Positions 1-6,947 of a DNA stretch of 24,900 nt are shown in pieces. The DNA comes from Palsa-459 sp035510855 (GTDB taxonomy: Bacteria > Actinomycetota > Acidimicrobiia > Acidimicrobiales > RAAP-2): the NCBI GenBank assembly GCA_035510855.1, contig DATKGG010000022.1:1-24900 (forward strand), read 5' to 3'. A program made the translations under genes and the position numbers. The stretch's first letter is position 1, and every line of letters begins with the position of its first letter. The notes below the pieces were generated by a model. It saw nothing but the letters and a program-made list of their open reading frames with translations, was not told where the DNA came from and did not search any database.

Positions 1-389
1 TACCGCGGCGCGCCCTCCATCACGTAGCTCTCCATGGGCCGCACTGCCCGGGGTGTGTCAACGCGCAGGGCGTCGACCAGGCGCTCGATCGACGCGGCGT
101 CCGTGCGCACGTCGGCATCGACGTAGAGCCTCGGGAAGACGTCGCCGACGAGTCGCTCGGCCTCGTTGAGCGCGTGGGGCTTGGAGGCCTGCTCGAGGTC
201 GAGGACCTCGACGCCCGGCGTCGCCCGCGCCATCGCCACGGTCCGATCGACGCAGCCGTTGCAGGCGATCACGACGAGGTAGCCGAGCTCGGTGGCGACC
301 TGGCTCAGGACCGGCAGCAGCGGGCCGATCCGGTCCTGCTCGTTGTACGCAGGCACGATGACCGACGCGATGGGGCGCGCCGAGGTCAC
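1..389 (-). CDS. Family 2 glycosyltransferase, N-terminal part (runs off the left edge)
   Basis: The reverse strand reads from a GTG at 389 through about 129 codons to the edge without a stop. The N-terminus ASVIVPAYNEQDRI is the nucleotide-binding start of a GT-A fold, followed by IACNGCVDRT, the equivalent of the usual N-D-G-S-x-D segment, and by YVDADVRTD, the DxD-like metal and sugar-nucleotide site. These features place it in glycosyltransferase family 2, cytoplasmic or membrane-associated transfer of a sugar to a cell-envelope acceptor; the donor and acceptor cannot be told. An in-frame alternative start is not obvious, because the ATG at 397 is followed by a stop in its frame. No clear ribosome-binding site precedes the GTG. 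The gene is divergent from rimO and its C-terminus is outside the window. Confidence 0.8.
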   Translation of the reverse strand, partial: MTSARPIASVIVPAYNEQDRIGPLLPVLSQVATELGYLVVIACNGCVDRTVAMARATPGVEVLDLEQASKPHALNEAERLVGDVFPRLYVDADVRTDAASIERLVDALRVDTPRAVRPMESYVMEGAPR

Positions 390-517
390 GTGCTCATGCC
401 GGTCGCAAGGAGAGTCCCCATGAGCGCGGAATCTTCTCAGATCCCGATGTCGAGTGGCATGAACCGATGGCGGGCGCCACCCGGTTCGCCGACGGGCTCA
501 TCGAACCCCTTGCATCC

Positions 518-549
518 TTGGGATGACGGGGCCGCGCCCCGCGTAGAAT
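518..549 (+). promoter_or_regulatory. Possible promoter for the rimO operon
   Basis: A TAGAAT hexamer at 544-549 resembles a -10 box, with TTGGGA at 518-523 as a possible -35 at a long 20-base spacing. A perfect 6-bp hairpin (GCCTCG/CGAGGC, 556-572) would then lie in the 5' untranslated region. The 390-612 gap between the divergent glycosyltransferase and rimO holds nothing else I can support. Confidence 0.3.
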
Positions 550-612
550 TCACAGGCCTCGCCGCTCGAGGCGCCGTGGCTCAACCGCGTTTGCGCGTCC
601 CTTGGAGGGCAG

Positions 613-1914
613 GTGCCCACATATTGGATCGAGACGCTCGGGTGTCCGAAGAATCTCGTCGACAGCGCCAAGCTCGAGGGACACGTCGAGCGCAGCGGTC
701 TGGTCCCGGCCCACGAGCCCGAGAGCGCCGACCTCGTCATCGTCAACACCTGCGCGTTCATCGAGTCGGCGAGGGCTGAGTCGATCCAGGTCGTCTTGGA
801 GCTCTCCGAGCGCCGCAAGCACGACGCGCGCGTCGTCGTCACCGGCTGCATGGCGGAGCGCTACCGCGAGGAGCTCGAGCTCGCGCTCCCCGAGGTGGAC
901 CTGGTCGCCGGCTTCGGCGAGTCGCCGATCCCTGAGGGGATCCCGGTCGCCCTCGGCCTGCGCCCGGTGCCGTCCTCGTTCGACCTCCTGTCGCTGCCTC
1001 GGCCCCCGGCGAGCGCGCCGTGGGCGTACGTGAAGGTCGCCGAGGGCTGCGACCGTCGCTGCGGCTTCTGTGCGATCCCCTCGTTCCGCGGCGACCAGCG
1101 GTCCCGCACGATCAACGACCTCGTGGCAGAGGCCCAGGCGCTCGTCGACGGCGGCGCGCGCGAGCTGGTGCTCGTCGCCCAGGACCTCGCGAGCTACGGA
1201 CGTGACCGACGACGCGCAGGCCAGGTCGACGTGAACGACCTCGACACGCCGTCGCGCCAGCCGCTGCTCGACCTCGTGACCGCGCTCGAGGGCATCGCCC
1301 CGTGGCTGCGGCTCCTGTACCTGTACCCCTCGGGCCTGACCGACGCGCTCATCGAGGCGGTGCTGGCGACCGGCGTGCCGTACTTCGACCTGTCGCTGCA
1401 GCACGCCTCGCGCCCCCTCTTGCGCTCGATGCGCCGCTGGGGCGACGCCGACCGGTTCCTCGCCCGCATCGACCGGATCCGAGCCGCCGAGCCGACTGCC
1501 ACGTTCCGCTCGTCGTTCATCCTCGGCTACCCCGGCGAGACAGAGGACGACCAGCGCCAGCTGATCCGGTTCCTGGAAGCAGCACAGCTGGACTGGGCGG
1601 GCTTCTTCCCGTTCTCCAAAGAAGAGGGGACGCCGGCGGGCGACATGGACCGACAGGTGCCGCGCAGCCTCGCGCTCGAGCGACTGGCGGAGTGCAGCGA
1701 GATCCAAGACGCGATCACGAGCGCGTCGCGCGATGCCGCGGTCGGGCAGACTCGCACCGTGCTGGTCGACAGTCCCGGAAACGCGCGCAGCGTGCACGAG
1801 GCACCCGAGATTGACGGCATCATCGCGTTGCCGGCCGAGCTCGCGGTCGGTGAGTTCCACGAGGTCGTCATCACGGGCTCGTTCGGGACCGACCTGCTCG
1901 CCATGCCGCGGTGA
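613..1914 (+). CDS. rimO: Ribosomal protein S12 methylthiotransferase RimO
   Basis: The 433-residue product is a radical-SAM methylthiotransferase that adds a methylthio group to the conserved aspartate of ribosomal protein S12. The N-terminal domain has the three cysteines of the auxiliary iron-sulfur cluster in GCPKN (C11), NTCAF (C47) and TGCMAERY (C79). The radical-SAM motif CDRRCGFC gives C146, C150 and C153, and the last ~60 residues look like a TRAM domain. GCPKN separates RimO from the tRNA enzyme MiaB. The GTG at 613 is chosen because GGAGGG lies just upstream and the protein then starts exactly at the family's usual N-terminus. Its TGA overlaps the pgsA start in GTGA, so the two are probably translationally coupled. 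Confidence 0.95.
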   Translation: MPTYWIETLGCPKNLVDSAKLEGHVERSGLVPAHEPESADLVIVNTCAFIESARAESIQVVLELSERRKHDARVVVTGCMAERYREELELALPEVDLVAGFGESPIPEGIPVALGLRPVPSSFDLLSLPRPPASAPWAYVKVAEGCDRRCGFCAIPSFRGDQRSRTINDLVAEAQALVDGGARELVLVAQDLASYGRDRRRAGQVDVNDLDTPSRQPLLDLVTALEGIAPWLRLLYLYPSGLTDALIEAVLATGVPYFDLSLQHASRPLLRSMRRWGDADRFLARIDRIRAAEPTATFRSSFILGYPGETEDDQRQLIRFLEAAQLDWAGFFPFSKEEGTPAGDMDRQVPRSLALERLAECSEIQDAITSASRDAAVGQTRTVLVDSPGNARSVHEAPEIDGIIALPAELAVGEFHEVVITGSFGTDLLAMPR

Positions 1915-2471
1915 CGACGACGCAGCGCTACGGCCCGAGCGCGCTCGTCACCCCGGCGAACGCGCTGACGATCGCGAGACTCGTCGTCACGCCGTTCTTC
2001 GTCGTGCTCATCGTGACCAGGGGGGCGTCGTGGCTGACCGCGGGCGTCGGGGCCGCCGCGGCGTTCTCCGACGGGTTCGACGGGATCATCGCGCGCCGCC
2101 AGGGCGCGACCAAGTCCGGCGCGTTCCTCGACCCCTTGGCCGACAAGGCGATCGTCCTCGCGTCGATGTACGCGCTGGTCGCCGTCGCCAGGCTGCCCTG
2201 GGAACCCGTCGTGCTCATCACGCTGCGCGAGGCGTGGATGAGCGTGTTCCGCTCGCGCGCGCTTGCCCGGGGCCTGTCGATCCCCGCTCGACCGAGCGCG
2301 AAGCTGAAGACCTTCGTGCAGGACTTCGCGATCGCGTGGTGCGTGCTGCCGCCGACGGCGCACCTGAAGGCCCTCCAGCTGGTCACGATCTGGCTGGCCG
2401 CGGCGCTCACGCTCTACACCGGCTACGAGTACTGGCACGACGGACGTCGCGCGGCGGAGCTGGCCGCGTGA
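1911..2471 (+). CDS. pgsA: CDP-alcohol phosphatidyltransferase, probably PgsA
   Basis: This 186-residue integral membrane enzyme carries the full CDP-alcohol phosphotransferase motif: D54-x2-D57-G58-x2-A61-R62-x7-G70-x3-D74-x3-D78, which binds the metal ions and the CDP group. The expected reaction is transfer of phosphatidyl from CDP-diacylglycerol to glycerol 3-phosphate, the committed step to phosphatidylglycerol and cardiolipin. Hydrophobic stretches around residues 20-50 and 80-100 and near the C-terminus are membrane segments. The gene starts in the rimO stop codon (GTGA) and ends in the cinA start (GTGA), so all three form one operon. The neighbourhood between rimO and cinA is the usual place for pgsA in actinobacteria. 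The exact acceptor alcohol is inferred from length and context. Confidence 0.88.
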   Translation: MTTTQRYGPSALVTPANALTIARLVVTPFFVVLIVTRGASWLTAGVGAAAAFSDGFDGIIARRQGATKSGAFLDPLADKAIVLASMYALVAVARLPWEPVVLITLREAWMSVFRSRALARGLSIPARPSAKLKTFVQDFAIAWCVLPPTAHLKALQLVTIWLAAALTLYTGYEYWHDGRRAAELAA

Positions 2472-3730
2472 GGGTCGAGGTCGTCGCGATCGGCTCGGAG
2501 CTCCTGCTCGGCCAGATCGCCGACACCAACTCGAAGTGGCTCGGTGAGCAGCTCGCCGCCGCAGGCGTGACGAGCCACTTCCACCAGCACGTCGGCGACA
2601 ACCCCGAGCGGATCCTGCTCGCGCTGCGCACCGCGCTCGCGCGCTCCGACGGCGTCATCGTGTGCGGCGGGCTCGGGCCGACCCAGGACGACATCACCCG
2701 GGAGGCGATCGCCCAGGTGATGGGGGTGCCCTTGGAGCGCGACGACGCGATCGCCGCGCGGATCGAGGCCATGTTCCGCTCCCGGGGGCGCGAGATGCCC
2801 GAGAACAACCGTCGCCAGGCGGACGTGCCCCGCGGCGCGACGATCATCGAGCAGCGCCGCGGGACCGCGCCCGGGCTCATCTGCCCCGTGGGCAACAAGG
2901 TCGTCTACGCCGTGCCGGGCGTGCCCTACGAGCTCGAAGAGATGTTCGAGCGCGCGATCCTCGCGGACCTGCGCCGACGGCTCACCGACGAGGGCACCGA
3001 GGGCGTGATCGCGTCACGGGTCCTTCGGACGTGGGGCGCGAGCGAGTCGGGCCTCGCCGAGGTGCTGGACGCACGGCTGCACGAGCTCGACGGCTCGGAC
3101 GCGACGATCGCGTTCCTCGCCTCGGGCATCGAGGGGCTGAAGGTGCGCCTGACCGTGCGCGCCGCGTCGCTCGAGGCGGCGGGTGCCCGCTTGGACCACG
3201 AGGAGGCGGCCGTCCGCTCGACGCTGCAGGCGAGCCTGGGCGACATCGTCTTCGGCGTCGACACCGAGTCGATGGAGCACGCCGTCGCACACCGTCTCAT
3301 GAGGCTCGGGCTCACGCTCGGTCTCGCCGAGTCGGTCACCGGCGGGCTCGTCGCGAGCAGGCTCGTGGGCGTGATCGGTGCGAGCTCGTGGTTCCGCGGG
3401 AGCGTCGTGAGCTACGCGAGCGACGTCAAGCGAACGGTGCTCGGTGTCGGCCAGGGCTCGGTCGTGACCTCGCTCGCCGCCCAAGAGATGGCCGACGGCG
3501 CTCGCCGTGTCCTCCGAAGCGACGTGAGCCTCTCGCTCACGGGCGTCGCGGGGCCGGACAAAGAGGACGACGTCGACGTCGGGACGGTGTTCGTCGGCAT
3601 CTGCTTGCCGGGCGAGCCGGCGGCGTCCAGCGAGCTGCACCTGCCCGGCGACCGCCAGCGGGTGCGCGAGTACGCCGCGATCAGCGCGCTCGACCTGCTT
3701 CGTCGCCGGCTCGACTCGCTGACGGCATAG
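2468..3730 (+). CDS. cinA: CinA-like protein (MoCF-like domain plus NMN deamidase domain)
   Basis: The 420-residue protein begins VEVVAIGSELLLGQIADTNS, the conserved start of the molybdopterin-binding-like (COG1058) domain that acts on ADP-ribose-type substrates. The region GGLGPTQDDITREA, also diagnostic, follows at about residues 65-80. From about residue 270 lies the PncC domain, which deamidates nicotinamide mononucleotide to nicotinate mononucleotide in NAD recycling; it has LAESVTGGLVASRL, GSVVSYASDVK and LTGVAGP. The usual AESCTGG cysteine is valine here. I chose the GTG at 2468 over far upstream in-frame starts because those run through pgsA. The start overlaps the pgsA stop by 4 bases. 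CinA commonly sits just before recA. Confidence 0.93.
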   Translation: MRVEVVAIGSELLLGQIADTNSKWLGEQLAAAGVTSHFHQHVGDNPERILLALRTALARSDGVIVCGGLGPTQDDITREAIAQVMGVPLERDDAIAARIEAMFRSRGREMPENNRRQADVPRGATIIEQRRGTAPGLICPVGNKVVYAVPGVPYELEEMFERAILADLRRRLTDEGTEGVIASRVLRTWGASESGLAEVLDARLHELDGSDATIAFLASGIEGLKVRLTVRAASLEAAGARLDHEEAAVRSTLQASLGDIVFGVDTESMEHAVAHRLMRLGLTLGLAESVTGGLVASRLVGVIGASSWFRGSVVSYASDVKRTVLGVGQGSVVTSLAAQEMADGARRVLRSDVSLSLTGVAGPDKEDDVDVGTVFVGICLPGEPAASSELHLPGDRQRVREYAAISALDLLRRRLDSLTA

Positions 3731-3736
3731 GTTCGT

Positions 3737-3751
3737 CGCTGCGAGGCAGCG
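3737..3751. other. Short perfect hairpin between cinA and the hydrolase gene
   Basis: CGCTGC-GAG-GCAGCG forms a 6-bp stem seven bases after the cinA stop. There is no T-run, so it may be only a weak intrinsic terminator or an mRNA-stabilising end. Confidence 0.35.
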
Positions 3752-3783
3752 TCGGACACGATCGAGCGCAACGAGGAGGTCCC

Positions 3784-5016
3784 ATGACCACGCTGGATGT
3801 CCAGGTCGACCCCGAGGCAGTGGGCCTCGATCCTGAGCGGCTGAGCCGCATCGCACCGCACTTCGACGCGCACGTCAAGCACGGGCACTTCGCCGGCTGG
3901 CTGAGCGCGATCGGCAGGGACGGCCAGGTGGCGTGGGTGGGGCACGGGGGCCTTCGCCACGAGGCGGACGACCTCGCGGTCACGACCGACACCATCTGGC
4001 GCATCTACTCGATGACCAAGCCCGTGACCTCGCTCGCGGCCATGATGCTGTTCGAAGAGGGTCGCTTCGACCTCAACGACGAGGTCGCCACGTGGCTCCC
4101 CGAGTTCGCCGCTCCCGAGGTCTACCTCGAAGGCGACGTCGAGCACCCCGTCACGAGGCCCGCGTCGGGCCCGATCCGCGTGTGGCACCTGCTCACCCAC
4201 ACCGCGGGGCTCACCTACGGCTTCCAGCACTGCCACCCCGTCGACGCGATCTACCGGCACCGAGGCTTCGAGTTCGGCCCGCGCAAGGGGATCGACCTCG
4301 CGGGCGCGGTCGAGCAGTTCGCCGCGATGCCGCTCGTCTTTGACCCGGGGACCGCGTGGAACTACTCGGTCGCGACCGACGTCGTCGGCCGGCTGATCGA
4401 GGTGTGGGGCGAGATGCCGCTCGACGAGTTCTTCGCGACGAGGATCTTCGAGCCGCTCGGGATGACCGACACCGGCTTTTTCTGCCCCGAGTCCTCGCTC
4501 GACCGCCTGGCCGAGCTCTATGTCAACGGCGGCGGCGAGGCGTACCGGGCGGGCGGCGCGATGAGCGTCGCGGCGACGCGTCCCCCCGCGATGCTCTCGG
4601 GAGGCGGCGGGCTCGTCTCCACCGCGCACGACTACCACCGGTTCGCCACGATGCTGCTCCAAGGCGGCGCGCTCGGCGACGTCCGGCTCGTCGCACCGAG
4701 CACGATCGCGCTGATGTCGACCAACTTCTTGCCGGGCGGCGCGGACCTCGAAGCGCTCGCCCAGGACAGCTTCTCGGAGGTCTCCATGTCCGGGGTCGGG
4801 TTCGGGCTCGGCCTCAGCTGCGTCATCGATCAGGCACGCAACCGGATGCCGACGTCGGAGGGCACGGTCTCGTGGGGCGGGGCGGCGTCCACGACGTTCT
4901 GGGTGGACCAGGCCGAGGACTTGACCGTCGTGTTCTTCACGCAGCTCCTGCCGAGCTCGACCTACCCGATCCGCCGCGAGCTGCAGCGACTCGTGTACCA
5001 GTCCATCGTCGACTGA
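3784..5016 (+). CDS. Serine hydrolase of the class C beta-lactamase / penicillin-binding-like family
   Basis: The 410-residue protein has the SxxK catalytic motif as S76-M-T-K79 within IWRIYSMTKPVTSL, a Tyr motif at Y194 in WNYSVATDVVGRL, and WGGAAST near residue 365 in the place of the KTG/HxG motif. HTAGLTYG and FEPLGMTDTGF are also typical of this large family (Pfam Beta-lactamase), which includes EstB-type esterases, transesterases and D-aminopeptidases more often than true antibiotic hydrolases. No signal peptide is visible, so it is likely cytoplasmic, which argues against a periplasmic or secreted beta-lactamase. The ATG at 3784 has GAGGAGG seven bases upstream; the open frame extends far upstream only by chance through cinA. 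The substrate is unknown. Confidence 0.85.
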   Translation: MTTLDVQVDPEAVGLDPERLSRIAPHFDAHVKHGHFAGWLSAIGRDGQVAWVGHGGLRHEADDLAVTTDTIWRIYSMTKPVTSLAAMMLFEEGRFDLNDEVATWLPEFAAPEVYLEGDVEHPVTRPASGPIRVWHLLTHTAGLTYGFQHCHPVDAIYRHRGFEFGPRKGIDLAGAVEQFAAMPLVFDPGTAWNYSVATDVVGRLIEVWGEMPLDEFFATRIFEPLGMTDTGFFCPESSLDRLAELYVNGGGEAYRAGGAMSVAATRPPAMLSGGGGLVSTAHDYHRFATMLLQGGALGDVRLVAPSTIALMSTNFLPGGADLEALAQDSFSEVSMSGVGFGLGLSCVIDQARNRMPTSEGTVSWGGAASTTFWVDQAEDLTVVFFTQLLPSSTYPIRRELQRLVYQSIVD

Positions 5017-5093
5017 CACCATCCGTCAGCCCGCGGCGCCGTGTTCCTACGATCTCGTCGCAACGCATGCTGGCGAGAACCGAGGACGAAGCG

Positions 5094-5645
5094 ATGCATC
5101 GACCGGCCTCGACGCCCATGCGGGCCTTCTTCGCGATCTACCCCGACGAGGCCGCCCGGGGCGAGCTCGCCGACATCGCCCCCGACGAGTCCGACGAGGT
5201 CCGGGTCTCGGACATGGCGGACTGGCACGTGACCCTGCGATTCTGCGGCCCGGTCCGGAGCGACGAGATCCCGCTGGTGATCGCCACGGCGGCCGGCGCG
5301 CTTGCGTCCGTCGTGCCCTTCGAGGTGCGCCTCGGGCCGATGACCGCGCTCGGGACCGGCGCCAAGGTGCTCTTCGTCCCCGCCGAGGGGGCCGGCGTCG
5401 CGGCCCGGCGACTCGACGACGCGCTCGGCGACCTGGTCGAGCCGAGGGACGGGCCGTACCGGGGGCACCTCACGCTGGCCCGCGCACGGGGCCGGGGGCG
5501 CCTGCCGAGCACGCTGTCGGGCTGCCCGGTCAGCCTCGCGTTCGAAGTCGACGAGGTCGCGCTCGTCGCCTCGCGCCTGGAGCCCGAGCGGGCGGTCCAC
5601 CAGGTGGTCCACCGGTTCTGCCTCCAGGGCTCGAAATCCGCCTGA
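5094..5645 (+). CDS. thpR: RNA 2',3'-cyclic phosphodiesterase (2'-5' RNA ligase family)
   Basis: A 183-residue protein of the 2H phosphoesterase superfamily. The two catalytic HxT motifs are seen in DWHVTLRFCG and YRGHLTLARARG, and MRAFFAIYPDEAARGEL is the standard N-terminus of LigT/ThpR. Family members open 2',3'-cyclic phosphates on RNA ends and can ligate tRNA halves in vitro. The ATG at 5094 has GAGGA seven bases before it; ATGs at 5067 and 5118 are in frame and possible, and a TACGAT -10-like element lies at 5048-5053. The stop codon is immediately followed by the recA LexA box, so it is not obviously cotranscribed with recA from the same signal. Confidence 0.88.
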   Translation: MHRPASTPMRAFFAIYPDEAARGELADIAPDESDEVRVSDMADWHVTLRFCGPVRSDEIPLVIATAAGALASVVPFEVRLGPMTALGTGAKVLFVPAEGAGVAARRLDDALGDLVEPRDGPYRGHLTLARARGRGRLPSTLSGCPVSLAFEVDEVALVASRLEPERAVHQVVHRFCLQGSKSA

Positions 5646-5646
5646 C

Positions 5647-5660
5647 CGAACGTATGTTCG
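5647..5660. promoter_or_regulatory. LexA (SOS) box of recA
   Basis: CGAACGTATGTTCG is a perfect palindrome with the CGAAC-N4-GTTCG arrangement bound by Gram-positive and actinobacterial LexA. It begins one base after the thpR stop and ends two bases before a -10-like hexamer, so bound LexA would cover the recA core promoter. Confidence 0.92.
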
Positions 5661-5662
5661 GG

Positions 5663-5668
5663 TACAGT
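5663..5668 (+). promoter_or_regulatory. Probable -10 element of recA
   Basis: TACAGT matches the actinobacterial TANNNT -10 pattern, directly downstream of the LexA box. No good -35 hexamer is visible at the standard distance. The transcript would have a leader of about 60 bases before the recA ATG. Confidence 0.55.
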
Positions 5669-5737
5669 GACCCCGCCGAGCGACCGATGTGACGACACCT
5701 CTCTAGGGTTCGAGACGAGCACAAGGAGCACGAGAAG

Positions 5738-6793
5738 ATGGCAACGGACGAGCAGAGCAAGGCACTCGACACCACCCTGACCGCGATCGAGAAGCAGTTC
5801 GGCAAGGGGTCGATCATGCGGCTCGGCGAGAACGTCCACATGCAGATCGACTCGATCCCCACCGGGGCACTGGCCCTGGACCTCGCCCTCGGGATCGGGG
5901 GCCTGCCGCGTGGCCGGATCGTCGAGATCTACGGCCCGGAGTCCTCGGGCAAGTCCACGCTCGCCACCCACGTCGTCGCCGAGGCGCAGCGCAACGGCGG
6001 GATCTGCGCCTACATCGACGCTGAGCACGCGATGGACCCCGTCTACGCCGCGGCGATCGGAGTCAACGTCGACGACCTGCTCATCTCACAGCCCGACACC
6101 GGCGAGCAGGCCCTCGAGATCGCCGACATGCTGATCCGCTCGGGCGCGCTCGACGTGCTCGTCATCGACTCGGTGGCAGCCCTCACCCCGCGCGCCGAGA
6201 TCGAAGGCGAGATGGGCGACACCCACGTGGGGCTCCAGGCGAGGCTCATGAGCCAGGCGCTGCGCAAGATCACGGCGAACCTGTCCAAGTCGAACACCGT
6301 CGCCATCTTCATCAACCAGCTCCGAGAGAAGATCGGCGTGATCTACGGCTCACCCGAGGTGACACCGGGCGGCCGTGCGCTCAAGTTCTACGCGTCGATC
6401 CGCATCGACATCCGACGCATCGAGTCGATCAAGGACGGCGTCGAGGTCGTCGGCAACCGGACTCGCGCGAAGGTCGTGAAGAACAAGTGCGGCGCGCCGT
6501 TCCGACAGGCGGAGTTCGACATCATGTACGGCTTGGGCATCTCGCGGGAGGGCTCGCTGCTCGACGTCGCCGTCGAGCTCGGGTTCATCAAGAAGGCCGG
6601 TGCGTGGTTCACCTATGAGGGCGAGCAGCTCGGGCAGGGCCGCGAGAACGTGAAGACGTACCTGAAGGAAAGCCCGCAGCTGATGGCCGAGATCGACGAG
6701 CGTGTGCGCGCGCACCTCGCGCCGGTGTCCGAGGCCGACGCGGACGCCGCGGACTCAGTCGACGCCGACGACGTCTCCATCTCGATCGACTGA
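5738..6793 (+). CDS. recA: RecA recombinase
   Basis: This 351-residue protein catalyses ATP-dependent strand exchange and stimulates LexA self-cleavage on single-stranded DNA. The Walker A loop GPESSGKST is at residues 66-74 and Walker B LVIDS at 141-145. The DNA-binding loop region PRAEIEGEMGDTHVGLQARLM and the filament-contact region NQLREKIGVIYGSPEVTPGG are intact, with the acidic C-terminal tail (residues ~332-351) typical of RecA. There is no intein. AAGGAG at 5723-5728 lies nine bases before the ATG. The LexA box upstream makes it an SOS gene. recX, which often follows recA in actinobacteria, is absent; the next element is the leader of rsgA. Confidence 0.98.
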   Translation: MATDEQSKALDTTLTAIEKQFGKGSIMRLGENVHMQIDSIPTGALALDLALGIGGLPRGRIVEIYGPESSGKSTLATHVVAEAQRNGGICAYIDAEHAMDPVYAAAIGVNVDDLLISQPDTGEQALEIADMLIRSGALDVLVIDSVAALTPRAEIEGEMGDTHVGLQARLMSQALRKITANLSKSNTVAIFINQLREKIGVIYGSPEVTPGGRALKFYASIRIDIRRIESIKDGVEVVGNRTRAKVVKNKCGAPFRQAEFDIMYGLGISREGSLLDVAVELGFIKKAGAWFTYEGEQLGQGRENVKTYLKESPQLMAEIDERVRAHLAPVSEADADAADSVDADDVSISID

Positions 6794-6823
6794 GCCAGGC
6801 GCGCGCCCACGACGCGTGCCGGG

Positions 6824-6829
6824 TACGCT
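6824..6829 (+). promoter_or_regulatory. Candidate -10 element for the rsgA leader transcript
   Basis: TACGCT in the context GGGTACGCT fits TANNNT and resembles the recA -10 context GGGTACAGT. It would start the RNA about 25 bases before the leader ATG. No convincing -35 is present. Confidence 0.4.
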
Positions 6830-6860
6830 TGGGGCCTACCCAAGGAGAGGAGGTGGCGCA

Positions 6861-6908
6861 ATGACTGTGAACTTCGTCCAGCCGTCCATCTCCACGGTGC
6901 GCCGCTGA
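6861..6908 (+). CDS. Putative 15-residue regulatory leader peptide upstream of rsgA
   Basis: The open frame MTVNFVQPSISTVRR ends at TGA 6906-6908. It is preceded by AAGGAGAGGAGGT (6842-6854), one of the strongest ribosome-binding sites in the window, which argues that it is really translated. It stops immediately before the left arm (CCTCAG, 6909-6914) of a hairpin whose right arm overlaps the rsgA ribosome-binding site. Its last codons are two arginines; Arg/Lys-rich ends are known to stall ribosomes in antibiotic-sensing leaders of erm genes. I infer a regulatory role from this arrangement; the peptide itself is not one I can assign to a named family. Confidence 0.65.
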   Translation: MTVNFVQPSISTVRR

Positions 6909-6942
6909 CCTCAGGGTCCCAGGTGCGCCACGTCTGAGGGAG
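6909..6942 (+). promoter_or_regulatory. Hairpin that can sequester the rsgA ribosome-binding site
   Basis: CCTCAG (6909-6914) is perfectly complementary to CTGAGG (6934-6939), and the rsgA Shine-Dalgarno segment GAGGGAG spans 6936-6942. In addition TGCGCCAC (6924-6931) is perfectly complementary to GTGGCGCA (6853-6860) just before the leader ATG, giving a mutually exclusive alternative fold. A ribosome paused at the leader's last codons would cover the left arm and free the rsgA site. Confidence 0.55.
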
Positions 6943-6947
6943 CACCC

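Noticed and set aside
420..779. Plus-strand ORF starting MSAESSQIP with AAGGAGAG upstream
   Set aside because: The ribosome-binding site is good, but the frame runs 167 bases into rimO, has no recognisable protein features and mixed third-position bases. It is most likely chance.
550..1860. 436-codon minus-strand ORF opposite rimO
   Set aside because: Antisense shadow typical of GC-rich DNA: Arg/Asp/Glu-rich, no motifs, fully opposite a clear rimO.
1733..2467. Upstream in-frame extension of cinA
   Set aside because: The frame is open through pgsA only by composition; CinA homology begins at GTG 2468, which overlaps the pgsA stop.
3784..5016. Antibiotic-hydrolysing beta-lactamase
   Set aside because: The SxxK and Tyr motifs fit, but there is no signal peptide, no KTG box and the closest pattern is the esterase/transesterase group.
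3412..5022. 536-codon minus-strand ORF opposite the hydrolase gene
   Set aside because: Long antisense frame with biased Arg/Asp/Gly content and no domain; the plus-strand hydrolase has clear catalytic motifs.
6798..6807. GGCGCGCGCC palindrome after recA as a terminator
   Set aside because: A 10-bp self-complementary GC run with no loop and no T-run; it cannot form a proper intrinsic hairpin.
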